This document shows positions 36,698-45,209 of a DNA stretch of 64,000 nucleotides, one piece after another. Every line of letters begins with the position of its first letter. Position 1 is the stretch's first letter. The position numbers and the translations under genes were made by a program. The notes below the pieces were generated by a model, which searched no databases, was not told the DNA's origin, and saw only the letters and a list, made by a program, of their open reading frames with translations. Source of the DNA: JAHRVQ01 sp051278195 (GTDB taxonomy: Bacteria > Pseudomonadota > Gammaproteobacteria > Pseudomonadales > Azotimanducaceae); NCBI GenBank assembly GCA_051278195.1, contig JBNMQM010000001.1, positions 124,001-188,000 on the forward strand, written 5' to 3'.

Positions 36698-36750
36698 CAT
36701 GCTAGATTGTCGCTCTACATGACGTGATGCCTAAACGGAGCTAAATCACT

Positions 36751-37392
36751 GTGTCCAAAAAAGAAGTATTTCACTATAAGGGTCGTGAAAGTCTTGATGC
36801 TGTTTTCAATTATCTGTCGTCGTTGAATAAAGGCTTGAAGACGCGCGAATTTTCGCTCGGCAAAAACGACAAGACAATCAACTTTGCCCTTCCAGATGAC
36901 GTTGAATTGCACATTGACGCTACTCAACAGGCTTCCGGTGGTAGTCTCTCGATTGAAATCACTTGGCGTAAGGTAAAAGCAACAAAAGCGTCGAAGCTTG
37001 CGACTAAAAAGATCGTAAAATCTACGAAAGCTCTAGAAAAAGCTCTAGAAAAAGAACAGAAGAAACAGCTAAAAGCCCAGCAGAGTGTCGCGGAGACGGT
37101 CCAGAAGAATAATAGTAAGGACACTAAGAAAGACACTAAGAAAGAAAAGAAAACTATCGATGCCACCGGAAAAACACAGCAACAAGCCGACAAGGAAAGT
37201 AAGTCTAAAACGAAACTCACGAACAAGGTTTTGAAGTCAGAGATCAAGAAAGCTCAATCCGGGGAGAAAGCAAAAAAAGCTGGTGCCAAAATTAGGCCTG
37301 CACCGAGAGCCAAGGCTGCGCCAGAGAAGAAAGCGACAGCCAAGAAGTCGCTCGCTCAAAAGCAGCGTATAGCCCCGAAAACCGCACCCTAA
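36751..37392 (+). CDS. Amphi-Trp domain protein with a histone-H1-like Lys/Ala tail
   Basis: 213 residues, GTG start with ACGGAG ten bases upstream. Residues 1-72 match the amphi-Trp pattern: FHYKGRESLDAVFNYLSSL, a KTINFALPDDVELHID strand and a closing SIEITWRK with the namesake Trp. The remaining 140 residues are dominated by Lys, Ala, Thr and Gln, like histone H1 or other nucleic-acid or polyanion-binding tails. Two perfect 12-base tandem duplications (37027-37050, 37120-37143) lie in the tail. The domain is known as a companion of ATP-grasp and HprK-related genes. A tail that binds polyphosphate or DNA is my inference. Confidence 0.8.
   Translation: MSKKEVFHYKGRESLDAVFNYLSSLNKGLKTREFSLGKNDKTINFALPDDVELHIDATQQASGGSLSIEITWRKVKATKASKLATKKIVKSTKALEKALEKEQKKQLKAQQSVAETVQKNNSKDTKKDTKKEKKTIDATGKTQQQADKESKSKTKLTNKVLKSEIKKAQSGEKAKKAGAKIRPAPRAKAAPEKKATAKKSLAQKQRIAPKTAP
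37027..37050 (+). repeat. Perfect 12-base tandem duplication in the amphi-Trp gene
   Basis: AAAGCTCTAGAA occurs twice in succession, encoding KALE-type repeats in the Lys-rich tail. Confidence 0.9.
37120..37143 (+). repeat. Second perfect 12-base tandem duplication in the amphi-Trp gene
   Basis: GACACTAAGAAA occurs twice in succession, encoding DTKK-DTKK in the Lys-rich tail. Confidence 0.9.
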
Positions 37393-37408
37393 AGTTTGGA
37401 AGCTCATA

Positions 37409-39007
37409 GTGCCCATTGACGAAGGTATTGATACGGACCTCAGGTTTCTAATCCTAGAGGTCAAAAAGCAAGCGAAAGCGTCTCTTGCAATCATCGAGCG
37501 CCCGACTGCCGGCAAGCTTGAGAAAATTCGGATCCGCGAGGATTACGTCGACAATCTCAAGAATACGCTTGAGAACAAAAGCTACTTCAACATTCATCGC
37601 CAGGAAGAAGGGGAGATGAATTACTTCCGCGCTGTCATCACCATTGCTTCCAATTTGGAACGTTGTGCTGATTTTTTCGAATCTATCGCGTTACAAATGG
37701 AATTTGTTAAAGACCCAAGGAACTTTGAAACATTTAACTTGCGCCGCTACTACCGAGTGATTTATCGAGCTATAGACGCCATCTATCCAGCGCTCAGAGA
37801 GCACAATCTTGATCTTGCGCAAAAAATCTGCGATTACGAGCAGACATTGGATGAGTACTATAAGGAATCCCATAACGAGATTAAGGCCTTTCTGCAGCAA
37901 CGCAGAAAGGTCAGTGATATGTTGGTGCTGTTGGATATTGTGCGCTATCTAGAGCGCGCCGGGGATAGTCTACTTAATATTGGTGAAGCGATCTTTGATA
38001 TTCACGTTGGTGAAAAGATGGGCATCGTGCAATTTAAAAACCTGCGCAAAGGCTTAGAAAGTCAGAATGTTGATATCAGTACAGATGTCATAGAGTTCAC
38101 GCCGATCATGAACACCCGATCGGGTTGTCGGGTGGCCAAAATTTCTATTCCCGGCCGTGCCAGCAAAGCGCCTTTGTTTTATAAGGAAGGCCGAAAGGAA
38201 AAAGTCAAAGACGACATCGTTGGGCTGAAATTCTGGCAACAGAACTTTCCCGGTAAAACGCCTCGAATCTTGTGGGATAGCACTCGTAAAGATCATACGA
38301 CTTTGTTGCTCGAGTATATCGATGGTGCCGATCTGATGGCGATTATGCTCAAGCCCCGCGCCGATCTGGAGCAGGCGCTATATTTGTTAGCGCAAAACGC
38401 CTCGCGCATCTGGTTAAAGGCTCGTCGTGACAAGGGTCAGAAGCCGGACTTTGTGAGCCAGCTCAACCGGCGTAAAGACGATGTCGAATCGGTACATAGC
38501 GCGCTGTTCGATCTCGACCATCTAGATGACATGCTACAGAGAGCAAGAAAAATCGAACTGCTGCTAAAAGTGCCGTTCACGACCATCATTCATGGCGACT
38601 TCAATGCCGACAATATTATTTTGCAGATGGAGCAGAAGAAGGTGTATTACGTGGATGTGCATCGGTCGCGTTTTGGCGACTATGTGCAGGATGTGTCGGT
38701 GTTTTTAGTATCGAATATTCGCATACCTATCTTTAGTTCAGATGTTAGATCCCGTCTGAATTCTGCGAATCGCGCAATGTACAACTGTGGCGCTGCATTT
38801 GCATCGAGACAAAAAGACCCGTGGTTTGACGCTCGGCTCGCGCTTGGACTATTTCGATCCTTGATCACATCGACGCGATTTATTTTCGATAAGAGTTTTT
38901 CTACAGCCTTGTATGACCGAGCCGAACTCATTCTCGATACGCTTGAGCAACACGACACTGACCTCAAGAAATTCAAACTGACCGAAGAGCTGTTTTTGTA
39001 TGAGTAA
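37409..39007 (+). CDS. PhoU-like domain fused to an aminoglycoside-phosphotransferase-like kinase
   Basis: 532 residues, GTG start 16 bases after the amphi-Trp gene. Residues about 1-220 are all-helical and PhoU-like (YFRAVITIASNLERCADFF, MLVLLDIVRYLERAGDSLLN). From about 230 an APH/choline-kinase-like fold follows, with TTLLLEYIDGADLM as hinge and HGDFNADNI (His395-Asp397) as catalytic loop. The metal-binding Asp is probably in YYVDVHRSRFGDYV. It presumably phosphorylates a small molecule or protein, gated by the PhoU-like part; target unknown. Its last eight bases overlap the ATP-grasp gene. Confidence 0.83.
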   Translation: MPIDEGIDTDLRFLILEVKKQAKASLAIIERPTAGKLEKIRIREDYVDNLKNTLENKSYFNIHRQEEGEMNYFRAVITIASNLERCADFFESIALQMEFVKDPRNFETFNLRRYYRVIYRAIDAIYPALREHNLDLAQKICDYEQTLDEYYKESHNEIKAFLQQRRKVSDMLVLLDIVRYLERAGDSLLNIGEAIFDIHVGEKMGIVQFKNLRKGLESQNVDISTDVIEFTPIMNTRSGCRVAKISIPGRASKAPLFYKEGRKEKVKDDIVGLKFWQQNFPGKTPRILWDSTRKDHTTLLLEYIDGADLMAIMLKPRADLEQALYLLAQNASRIWLKARRDKGQKPDFVSQLNRRKDDVESVHSALFDLDHLDDMLQRARKIELLLKVPFTTIIHGDFNADNIILQMEQKKVYYVDVHRSRFGDYVQDVSVFLVSNIRIPIFSSDVRSRLNSANRAMYNCGAAFASRQKDPWFDARLALGLFRSLITSTRFIFDKSFSTALYDRAELILDTLEQHDTDLKKFKLTEELFLYE

Positions 39008-39890
39008 GGCTTTAAATATTGGCGTCATTGGTATTCGTGGTGCCTGGTCAACCGAAGCGCTCAGTGCGCAACTGAAACGAAAAGGCGTAGGCGGTGAAGT
39101 GCTTGAGCTTCACGAGTTAGCCTATGATCTTGAGACAGGACGGTTTGATCATCACCACCATGATCTGACGGATTTTGATGGGTTTATTCTGAAAAAAATG
39201 GGTAAGCAATATTCAAGCAACCTTCTCGATCAGTTGGAGTTACTCGAATTGCTGGAGCGGCGTGGGTTTCGGTTTTTTTCCTCCCCAGCAAAGATACGTC
39301 AGATGATTTCTCGCCTCTCTTGCACTATCCGGTTATGGGAAAATGATATTCCAATGCCGCCAACTTTCATGACCGAAGATGTGGACGCCGCGATCGATTG
39401 GGTAGAGCGGCATGGTTCTGTGGTTTTGAAGCCGCTATATAGCACGAAGGCGCGCGGCATGGCGTTGATCCACAACGCCGCCGAGACGAGAGAAGCAGTG
39501 AGCGCATTGTACAAAAGCGGTGAAAAGATAATTTATCTGCAAAAAAAGTTAGATCTTTCCGGTGCAGACTATGGGTTGGTCTTTTTAGGAGGCGAGTACG
39601 TGGGCGCCTATTCCAGAGTGGGTGATGGTAGTAGCTGGCATACAACAACACAGCAGGGGGGCAAGTATGCGGCTTATGAACCTAGCGCGGAGATGATAGC
39701 GCTTGCGGCAAAAGCACAGAAGCCTTTCGAGTTAGACTTTACCTGTGTCGATATTGCGGAGACTTTGGAGCAAGGTCCGGTAGTTTTTGAAGTGTCTGCC
39801 TTCGGTGCATACCGCGGCCTGTATGAGAGTTCTGGCTTAGATGCCTCTGATCTTCTCACGGACTATGCGATAAAGAAGTTGCAGGCATGA
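39000..39890 (+). CDS. RimK-like ATP-grasp enzyme of the GAK-like cluster
   Basis: 296 residues. An N-terminal pre-ATP-grasp part (NIGVIGIRGAWSTEALSAQL) has a His-rich patch (RFDHHHHDLTDFDG). The ATP-grasp fold follows, with GSVVLKPLYSTKARGM as the nucleotide-binding Lys/Gly loop, KIIYLQKKLD and a C-terminal metal site around DFTCVDIAE and VFEVSAFGAYRGL. ATP-grasp enzymes join a carboxylate to an amine or thiol through an acyl-phosphate. It overlaps its neighbours by 8 and 4 bases. I recall a 'GAK system ATP-grasp' family next to amphi-Trp and HprK-related genes, and this matches that setting; no biochemical function is known to me. Confidence 0.85.
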   Translation: MSKALNIGVIGIRGAWSTEALSAQLKRKGVGGEVLELHELAYDLETGRFDHHHHDLTDFDGFILKKMGKQYSSNLLDQLELLELLERRGFRFFSSPAKIRQMISRLSCTIRLWENDIPMPPTFMTEDVDAAIDWVERHGSVVLKPLYSTKARGMALIHNAAETREAVSALYKSGEKIIYLQKKLDLSGADYGLVFLGGEYVGAYSRVGDGSSWHTTTQQGGKYAAYEPSAEMIALAAKAQKPFELDFTCVDIAETLEQGPVVFEVSAFGAYRGLYESSGLDASDLLTDYAIKKLQA

Positions 39891-40972
39891 ATGTCGAAGC
39901 GTGCCTTGCAGCAGCCACACAAGCCTGTGACAAGCCGTTGTACTTAAATTTTGATGGGTTTGTGGTCCAGTTCAATACCAACTCCAGCGCCTTGATAAGC
40001 GAACTGCAAGTCTACTACCAACACTTTATGGTCGCGGACACGGCAAGGGTGGACCAAATCGTCGAGGGGTTGCAAACCCCCGATGAAATTCTGCCGTCTT
40101 TTGACTGGCAAATTAAGCAGCCAGACGCTGGCAAGTCCAAAGTCAAAGAACATTTGTTGTTCGCCGCGGAAGGCAAGGTCGTTCGTAAAGTACTGACAGG
40201 GGTGCACTTGTTTTTTATTGGTGATCGGCGTGTTTGCGTTGGGCCGCTGGAAGATAATCCGAATCAAGTCGTCAATTTCATTAATAACATGCATCTCGAC
40301 CATTTGCTGGCGCCTCATGGTCAGCTGTTCCATGCTTCCGCCGTTTGTGCGAATGGCGTTGGGCTTGGTATGGCTGGGCAGTCAGGTAAGGGTAAATCGA
40401 CTCTGGCTTTGCGTCTTTTGCAACAGGGCCTCGATTTGGTGAGCAATGACCGTTTGGTCGTGCAGGCTTCAACCACTAGCGGGCTAGATATGTTTGGTAT
40501 TGCTAAGTATCCGCGAGTGAATCCAGGAACAGTGATCAATCAGCCAGAGTTAGTGGATATAGTGACGCCCGAAAACCTTGTTCGCTATCAGGCAATGAGT
40601 TCGGATATGTTGTGGGATCTTGAAGAAAAGTATGACGCCTTTGTCGAGCCGGCCTTTGGCTGCAAGTTCAAACTTACTGCGTCGATGAAGATGTTCGTGA
40701 TTCTAAACTGGGACCGAAATGATCCGTCGCCACCCAGGCTGATGCGGGCTCAACCAGAAAGTTGCCCTGAGTTAGTAGAAACCGTGATGAAATCTCCTGG
40801 AGTTATGCTACCTGTATCAGCCGCAAGAATCGGAGAGGCGAAGGTTAAGCCCTATGTTGACCTGCTAAAGCACTGCGAACTCCTGATACTGTCCGGCGGT
40901 GTTGATTTTGATCTAGCCGCCAGTGAGATCAAGTCTTTGCTTCTCACTGGGTCAGCAAGTGAAGCCTACTGA
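39887..40972 (+). CDS. HprK-related kinase (HprK-rel-B type)
   Basis: 361 residues. The C-terminal half resembles HPr kinase/phosphorylase: P-loop GMAGQSGKGKST (about 161-172), then LQQGLDLVSNDRLVV with the SND stretch at 187-189. The N-terminal 150 residues, opening with LYLNFDGFVVQFNTNSSAL, replace the Gram-positive HprK N-domain. There is no HPr gene nearby. It may phosphorylate a Ser in a partner protein or act on another small protein of the cluster. A 4-base ATGA overlap couples it to the ATP-grasp gene. A 10-base duplication covers its stop codon. Confidence 0.85.
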   Translation: MNVEACLAAATQACDKPLYLNFDGFVVQFNTNSSALISELQVYYQHFMVADTARVDQIVEGLQTPDEILPSFDWQIKQPDAGKSKVKEHLLFAAEGKVVRKVLTGVHLFFIGDRRVCVGPLEDNPNQVVNFINNMHLDHLLAPHGQLFHASAVCANGVGLGMAGQSGKGKSTLALRLLQQGLDLVSNDRLVVQASTTSGLDMFGIAKYPRVNPGTVINQPELVDIVTPENLVRYQAMSSDMLWDLEEKYDAFVEPAFGCKFKLTASMKMFVILNWDRNDPSPPRLMRAQPESCPELVETVMKSPGVMLPVSAARIGEAKVKPYVDLLKHCELLILSGGVDFDLAASEIKSLLLTGSASEAY

Positions 40973-40984
40973 AACCTACTGAAA
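40965..40984 (+). repeat. Perfect 10-base tandem duplication across the hprK-like stop codon
   Basis: CCTACTGAAA occurs twice. The first copy contains the stop codon (TGA at 40970-40972). The unit is not a multiple of three and it lies at the gene end, where length does not matter for coding. Confidence 0.85.
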
Positions 40985-41087
40985 CCCTCACGTCCACCCT
41001 GCTACGCACAGGCACAAAAAATTCTTCGGTAAAATATAAGAACACTGCCGGATCGACGAGTCGCATGAGGAAAGGTAAACCGAAAAG

Positions 41088-42038
41088 ATGCCCATAACAG
41101 CAGGAAGAATAGATAAGGAAGACTGGCTAGATTTTGTCATAGATTCACTCGAGGTTGCGGAAACTTCAGGGCCTCTAGAGAATGTTCGCCCCATCGATCC
41201 AAGGACAGCGCTTACCGATAACATGGTGCGGGAGTACTTTTCGTCGCACCTTTATCCCTACCCTGAACGTCTCGATATTCGTGAGTATTACCAACAAAAA
41301 CTTTGGCTTCAGGTTGAACTCGTGAAGCTGCACAACTGGGTGCAGGAAACCGGTCAGCGTATAGTCTTGGTCTTCGAGGGGCGCGATGCGGCCGGCAAAG
41401 GCAGTACGATCAAGCGCTTTATGGAGCATCTCAATCCCCGTTGGGCGAGAGTCGTAGCACTCGAGAAACCCACCACCGAAGAGCGTGGTCAATGGTATTT
41501 TCAGCGCTATGTTAAGAACCTGCCGTCAAAAGGCGAGATCGTCTTCTTTGATCGATCCTGGTACAACCGTGCAGGGGTCGAGAACGTTATGGGTTTTTGC
41601 ACGCCGGCAGAATATGAGGAGTTTCTGGTGCAAGCGCCGACTTTTGAACAGATGTTGGTCAATAGCGGCATACGATTGATTAAGTTCTATTTGTCGGTGA
41701 GTCAGGCAGAACAGGCGAGGCGCTTTGTTGAACGAGAAACGAATCCTCTAAAGCAGTGGAAGCTTTCGCCGATCGATCTCGAGGCGCAACAGAAATGGGA
41801 CGAGTATACGTTAGCTAAGAGCGCTATCTTTGAGGAGACGGATTCAGATGCAGCGCCTTGGATTATCGTCAAGAGCGAGGACAAAATGCGCGGGCGAATT
41901 GAGACAATGCGATATGTCCTGAGTCAGTTTGACTACGAGGGCCGCGACACCGAGGTGGTGGGTCAGGCCGACCCGCTGCTCGTCACTCCAGCAAAAAACC
42001 TATTGGATGCAAAAGGTAAAACGATCTGGGTGGAATAG
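41088..42038 (+). CDS. ppk2: Polyphosphate kinase 2
   Basis: 316 residues. PPK2 signatures are VFEGRDAAGKGSTIKRF (Walker A), WYFQRYVKNLPSKGEIVFFDRSWYNRAGVE, quoted here as FFDRSWYNRAGVENVMGF, and SVSQAEQARRF in the lid region. The order is one domain, so it is a class I-type nucleotide-diphosphate-linked enzyme, but class cannot be fixed by eye. PPK2 transfers phosphate between polyphosphate and nucleotides. It follows the HprK-related gene by 115 bases with GAGGAAAGG as ribosome site, and its membership of the phosphoryl-handling cluster is suggested by direction and spacing. Confidence 0.93.
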   Translation: MPITAGRIDKEDWLDFVIDSLEVAETSGPLENVRPIDPRTALTDNMVREYFSSHLYPYPERLDIREYYQQKLWLQVELVKLHNWVQETGQRIVLVFEGRDAAGKGSTIKRFMEHLNPRWARVVALEKPTTEERGQWYFQRYVKNLPSKGEIVFFDRSWYNRAGVENVMGFCTPAEYEEFLVQAPTFEQMLVNSGIRLIKFYLSVSQAEQARRFVERETNPLKQWKLSPIDLEAQQKWDEYTLAKSAIFEETDSDAAPWIIVKSEDKMRGRIETMRYVLSQFDYEGRDTEVVGQADPLLVTPAKNLLDAKGKTIWVE

Positions 42039-42040
42039 TC

Positions 42041-42386
42041 ATGCGTTATTCTGTCAGTAAAGCGATCATCGTAGTCGAGCGTGAAACTGGCAGCCGTTGC
42101 CTAATGTCCGCCAAACGAGATCCAGGTCGGGATAATGACGGCAAGCTTGAATTCCTGGGCGGTCGAATCGAAAGCGGCGAGTCACCCTTAGAAGCGCTTT
42201 TGCGCGAGCTCTCTGAAGAAGAAGCCAGTGGCAATCTGTCAACTATCGCCAGGTGCCGAGAGATGTTACACGTTGAACATCGGCTTTCGTCTGGTGAACA
42301 CCAGGGACCTGACGCTCTGTATCGATAGATTCACCGCTAAAACCAATATGATTATTCCGCTGTTGGACCCGTCAATGAGTCTTTGA
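42041..42386 (+). pseudogene. Nudix hydrolase gene, frameshifted near its 3' part
   Basis: The frame from ATG 42041 encodes the Nudix box GGRIESGESPLEALLRELSEEEASG, i.e. GGRIESGESP followed by LLRELSEEE, where the last residues match REUXEE. It stops at 42328 after 95 residues. Shifting one base at about 42299 restores a plausible continuation (RDLTLCIDRFTAKTN...) up to a TGA at 42384-42386, for about 114 residues, still short of a usual 130-150. So the gene is frameshifted and probably also truncated. It starts two bases after ppk2, suggesting it once belonged to the cluster. Confidence 0.6.
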
Positions 42387-42397
42387 AAGCTTAAACG

Positions 42398-43978
42398 CTA
42401 GAGCTCCTCGATATGATCGAGGCACCATTGTCCGCGGTCTATAGTTCGTTTACGTTGTTCCGGGATCTGCTTGTCCCAATTTCGATAGACCATACCAATG
42501 CGTGGGTTACGTTCGAAGCGGTCCCTGTGTCGTTCCATAAAATGCCAGTACAAGCTATTAAATGGGCAGGCATCGTCTTCGACTTTATTCGCGACTTTGT
42601 AGTGGCAACTTTTGCAGTAGTCGCTCATCTTGTTGATGTAATTACCGGAGGCAGAATAGGGTTTGGTTGCAATCAGGCCACCATCTGCAAACTGACTCAT
42701 ACCGCGGGTATTCGGCAGCTCAACCCACTCAAGCGCATCGACGTAGATGCCTAAATACCACTGGTCGACCTGGTCCGGGTTAATGCCTGTTAATAAGCTG
42801 AAAGTGCCAGTAATCATCAGACGTTGAATGTGGTGAGCGAATCCAAACTGTAATGACTGATCAATTGTTTTTGCCATGCAGTTCATCTTCGTTGCGCCGT
42901 TCCAAAAGTAGCCAGGTAACGGGCGGTCAGCCTCAAGATAGTTCAGTTCGCTATAGTTAGGCATATTGAGCCAGTACATGCCTCGGACAAATTCGCGCCA
43001 GCCCAAAATTTGTCTAACAAAACCCTCGACCTGAGCGATCGAGATATCCTCTCGGCCGTTGAACGCTGAAATCGCAGCGTCGATAACTTCCTTCGGGTTT
43101 AGCATCTTCAGGTTGAGAGAAAAAGATAACCTAGAATGATAGAGGCTCCACTGGTGTTCAGACTGGTCGGTCATCGCGTCTTGAAAGTGACCATACTTGA
43201 TCAGCAGATGTCGGCAAAAATGCTGGAGTAGGGCTAAAGACTCCTCGCGAGTTATTGGCCAAAGGAGCGTTGTCGGTTCATAACCGATCACTTTGATCGC
43301 GTGTCTGTGAACCCTCTCCAAGATTTCACTCACATCGTGGCCGAAGACTAGTGGCTCTGGTATCTCGCTCAGGTCCTGAGGTTTTAGACGGCTGCGATTT
43401 TCTTTATCAAAATTCCATTGACCACCGAGCGGTTTGTCGCCTTCCATCAAAACTCTATGTTGCAGGCGCATTTTTCGGTAAAAGGCTTCCATCTGATGCT
43501 TTTTGTTAGCTTTGAAGTAGCCGCTAAGTGCTTCTCTGGGGATGATGAAATGCTCACTATCAACGGCCTTAATCGTCACGCCGGGCAGAGAAAGATTGGA
43601 GAGCTGCTGCATGAGTCGATACTCATCAGGTAGCTGATAATCAAAGGTTTCGATTTGGTACTGTTCGCCCAATCGCATGATTAGGTCTTGCAGTGACCGG
43701 TCTGCTGCGGTGTCGTCTAGCGTGAGATATAGAACATCGTGACCGGATGAAGTTAACCCTGTCGCGAAAGCCTGCATGGCCAAAAAAAACGCACAAACTT
43801 TTTGTACATGATGATCAACGTACCCGGTCTCCTGATGTAGCTCGGCGATAACATAGAGGATGGAAGGATCGCAGTCGGAGAACCAACTGTGATTTGGGTC
43901 GAGCTGATCACCGAGAATGAGTCGCAGTGTTTTATAAGGTTTTGTCTTCACAGGGGATGATACGTGCAGCGCTGCCAT
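42398..43978 (-). CDS. phrB: Cryptochrome/photolyase family protein of the iron-sulfur bacterial type (PhrB-like, probably 6-4 photolyase)
   Basis: 526 residues. The N-terminal Rossmann part opens LRLILGDQLDPNHSWF. The C-terminal FAD domain holds the candidate iron-sulfur cysteines: MNCMAK and then YCKSCHYK and DACPFNSLYW, the four-Cys pattern of FeS-BCP proteins. Characterised relatives repair UV (6-4) photoproducts using FAD, a lumazine chromophore and a 4Fe-4S cluster. The gene begins directly after the upstream esterase stop codon, so the two are likely co-transcribed. Confidence 0.9.
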   Translation of the reverse strand: MAALHVSSPVKTKPYKTLRLILGDQLDPNHSWFSDCDPSILYVIAELHQETGYVDHHVQKVCAFFLAMQAFATGLTSSGHDVLYLTLDDTAADRSLQDLIMRLGEQYQIETFDYQLPDEYRLMQQLSNLSLPGVTIKAVDSEHFIIPREALSGYFKANKKHQMEAFYRKMRLQHRVLMEGDKPLGGQWNFDKENRSRLKPQDLSEIPEPLVFGHDVSEILERVHRHAIKVIGYEPTTLLWPITREESLALLQHFCRHLLIKYGHFQDAMTDQSEHQWSLYHSRLSFSLNLKMLNPKEVIDAAISAFNGREDISIAQVEGFVRQILGWREFVRGMYWLNMPNYSELNYLEADRPLPGYFWNGATKMNCMAKTIDQSLQFGFAHHIQRLMITGTFSLLTGINPDQVDQWYLGIYVDALEWVELPNTRGMSQFADGGLIATKPYSASGNYINKMSDYCKSCHYKVANKVEDDACPFNSLYWHFMERHRDRFERNPRIGMVYRNWDKQIPEQRKRTIDRGQWCLDHIEEL

Positions 43979-45064
43979 CTAGATGTGATCGTTTTGCTCT
44001 AGGCTTGATGCGTCTGCTGCTTTTGACCGTATCGCAATGAAATCTGCGATGCGCTGGAGGGCATCCTGTGCTTCGGGTAAGTCTGGTCCAAATCCCTGAA
44101 AGACATGCACCATCTGTGGCCAAAGTTGCAGCGTGACATCTATACCGGCAGCTCTCGCCTTATTGGCGTAGCGCTGCGCATCGCCGTATAACATTTCGTC
44201 TGCGCTCGCCTGGAGCAAAATGGGCGGCAGGTTAGACAACTCCCCTAGTAACGGCGACAACATCGAGTTGTTAGGTGCTGCGCCACCGGATAGTCGTTGA
44301 GCGAGATAGACAATAGTCCGCGGTAGTTTCAATAGTAGGCCGATACTGGGCCCAAGAAATGGGTCTGTTTTTTGATTAGATGCCCAGGTGGGGCTGCTCA
44401 TAGTGGCGTCAGTTAGGGGCGCGAGCGCAATGGCGCCATCAACCGCTCTTTTTCCGGTATCCCGCGCCCAGGCAATCACTGAAAGTGTGAGATTGCCACC
44501 GGCAGAGTCTCCAGCAACATAGACTTCACTGGGCTTGCCGGATCCTTTAGGGCCATTTTCCAAAATCCACTGGTAAGCAGTGCGAGCATCAGCATGGCAG
44601 TGGATCGTTTTAAACTCCGGTTGCATTCGATAATCGATAGCGAGTACTGCAACGCCAGCGCGACGAGATAACTCTGCAGTGATATAGCGATGTGTTCGGG
44701 GGCTTCCGACTCGAAAAGCGCCGCCGTGGAGGTAGAGCAATCTTTTATCTGGATCAGCGTTGGTAGCCAACACCCACTCGGATTCAATACCCGCGACATC
44801 TACAGGGATAATTTGCGCGTCGACCTCTTGAAAGAATAAGGCCTCCATACGCTGCCGTTGATTTTCAATTTTGAGCCCGCTTTGTCGTTGAAAAGCTTTG
44901 AGTTTTTCGACCACAGTGGCGTGATTAGCGCTGATGTCTGCGGATGCAATGACGAGGGGGTCCTGCGGTAAGTCAAACTGGCTATGATCTGCAGCGCGAT
45001 AGCCAAGGCTGATCAGATAGAGTGTCGAGATGACAATGAGCGTAATAATCAAAAACAGGTACAT
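43979..45064 (-). CDS. HSL-type alpha/beta hydrolase (esterase/lipase), membrane-anchored
   Basis: 361 residues. An N-terminal hydrophobic segment (LIITLIVISTLYLISL) acts as anchor or signal. The hormone-sensitive-lipase family motif LYLHGGAFRVGS provides the oxyanion hole. The nucleophile elbow is AGDSAGGNL. The Asp of SADEMLYGDA and the His of VHVFQGF complete the triad. Substrate is unknown, probably a short ester. It abuts the photolyase gene downstream. Confidence 0.88.
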   Translation of the reverse strand: MYLFLIITLIVISTLYLISLGYRAADHSQFDLPQDPLVIASADISANHATVVEKLKAFQRQSGLKIENQRQRMEALFFQEVDAQIIPVDVAGIESEWVLATNADPDKRLLYLHGGAFRVGSPRTHRYITAELSRRAGVAVLAIDYRMQPEFKTIHCHADARTAYQWILENGPKGSGKPSEVYVAGDSAGGNLTLSVIAWARDTGKRAVDGAIALAPLTDATMSSPTWASNQKTDPFLGPSIGLLLKLPRTIVYLAQRLSGGAAPNNSMLSPLLGELSNLPPILLQASADEMLYGDAQRYANKARAAGIDVTLQLWPQMVHVFQGFGPDLPEAQDALQRIADFIAIRSKAADASSLEQNDHI

Positions 45065-45209
45065 AGCAACATCCAGTCATTGGTCGTCTAATTTCCAAAA
45101 TCCTGACACAAGAGGGGGATTAAAGGCAAACGGCTATATTGCACTGTTGCGGCAGAATGGTAATCTTCTGTCTCGAACAAAATACCATTCAAAAGAGTAG
45201 GAAAGAGTT

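Noticed and set aside
36239..36700. 153-codon minus-strand ORF inside the metallophosphoesterase gene
   Set aside because: It lies opposite conserved catalytic motifs (HAGMDD, HGHRN) and has no recognisable domain.
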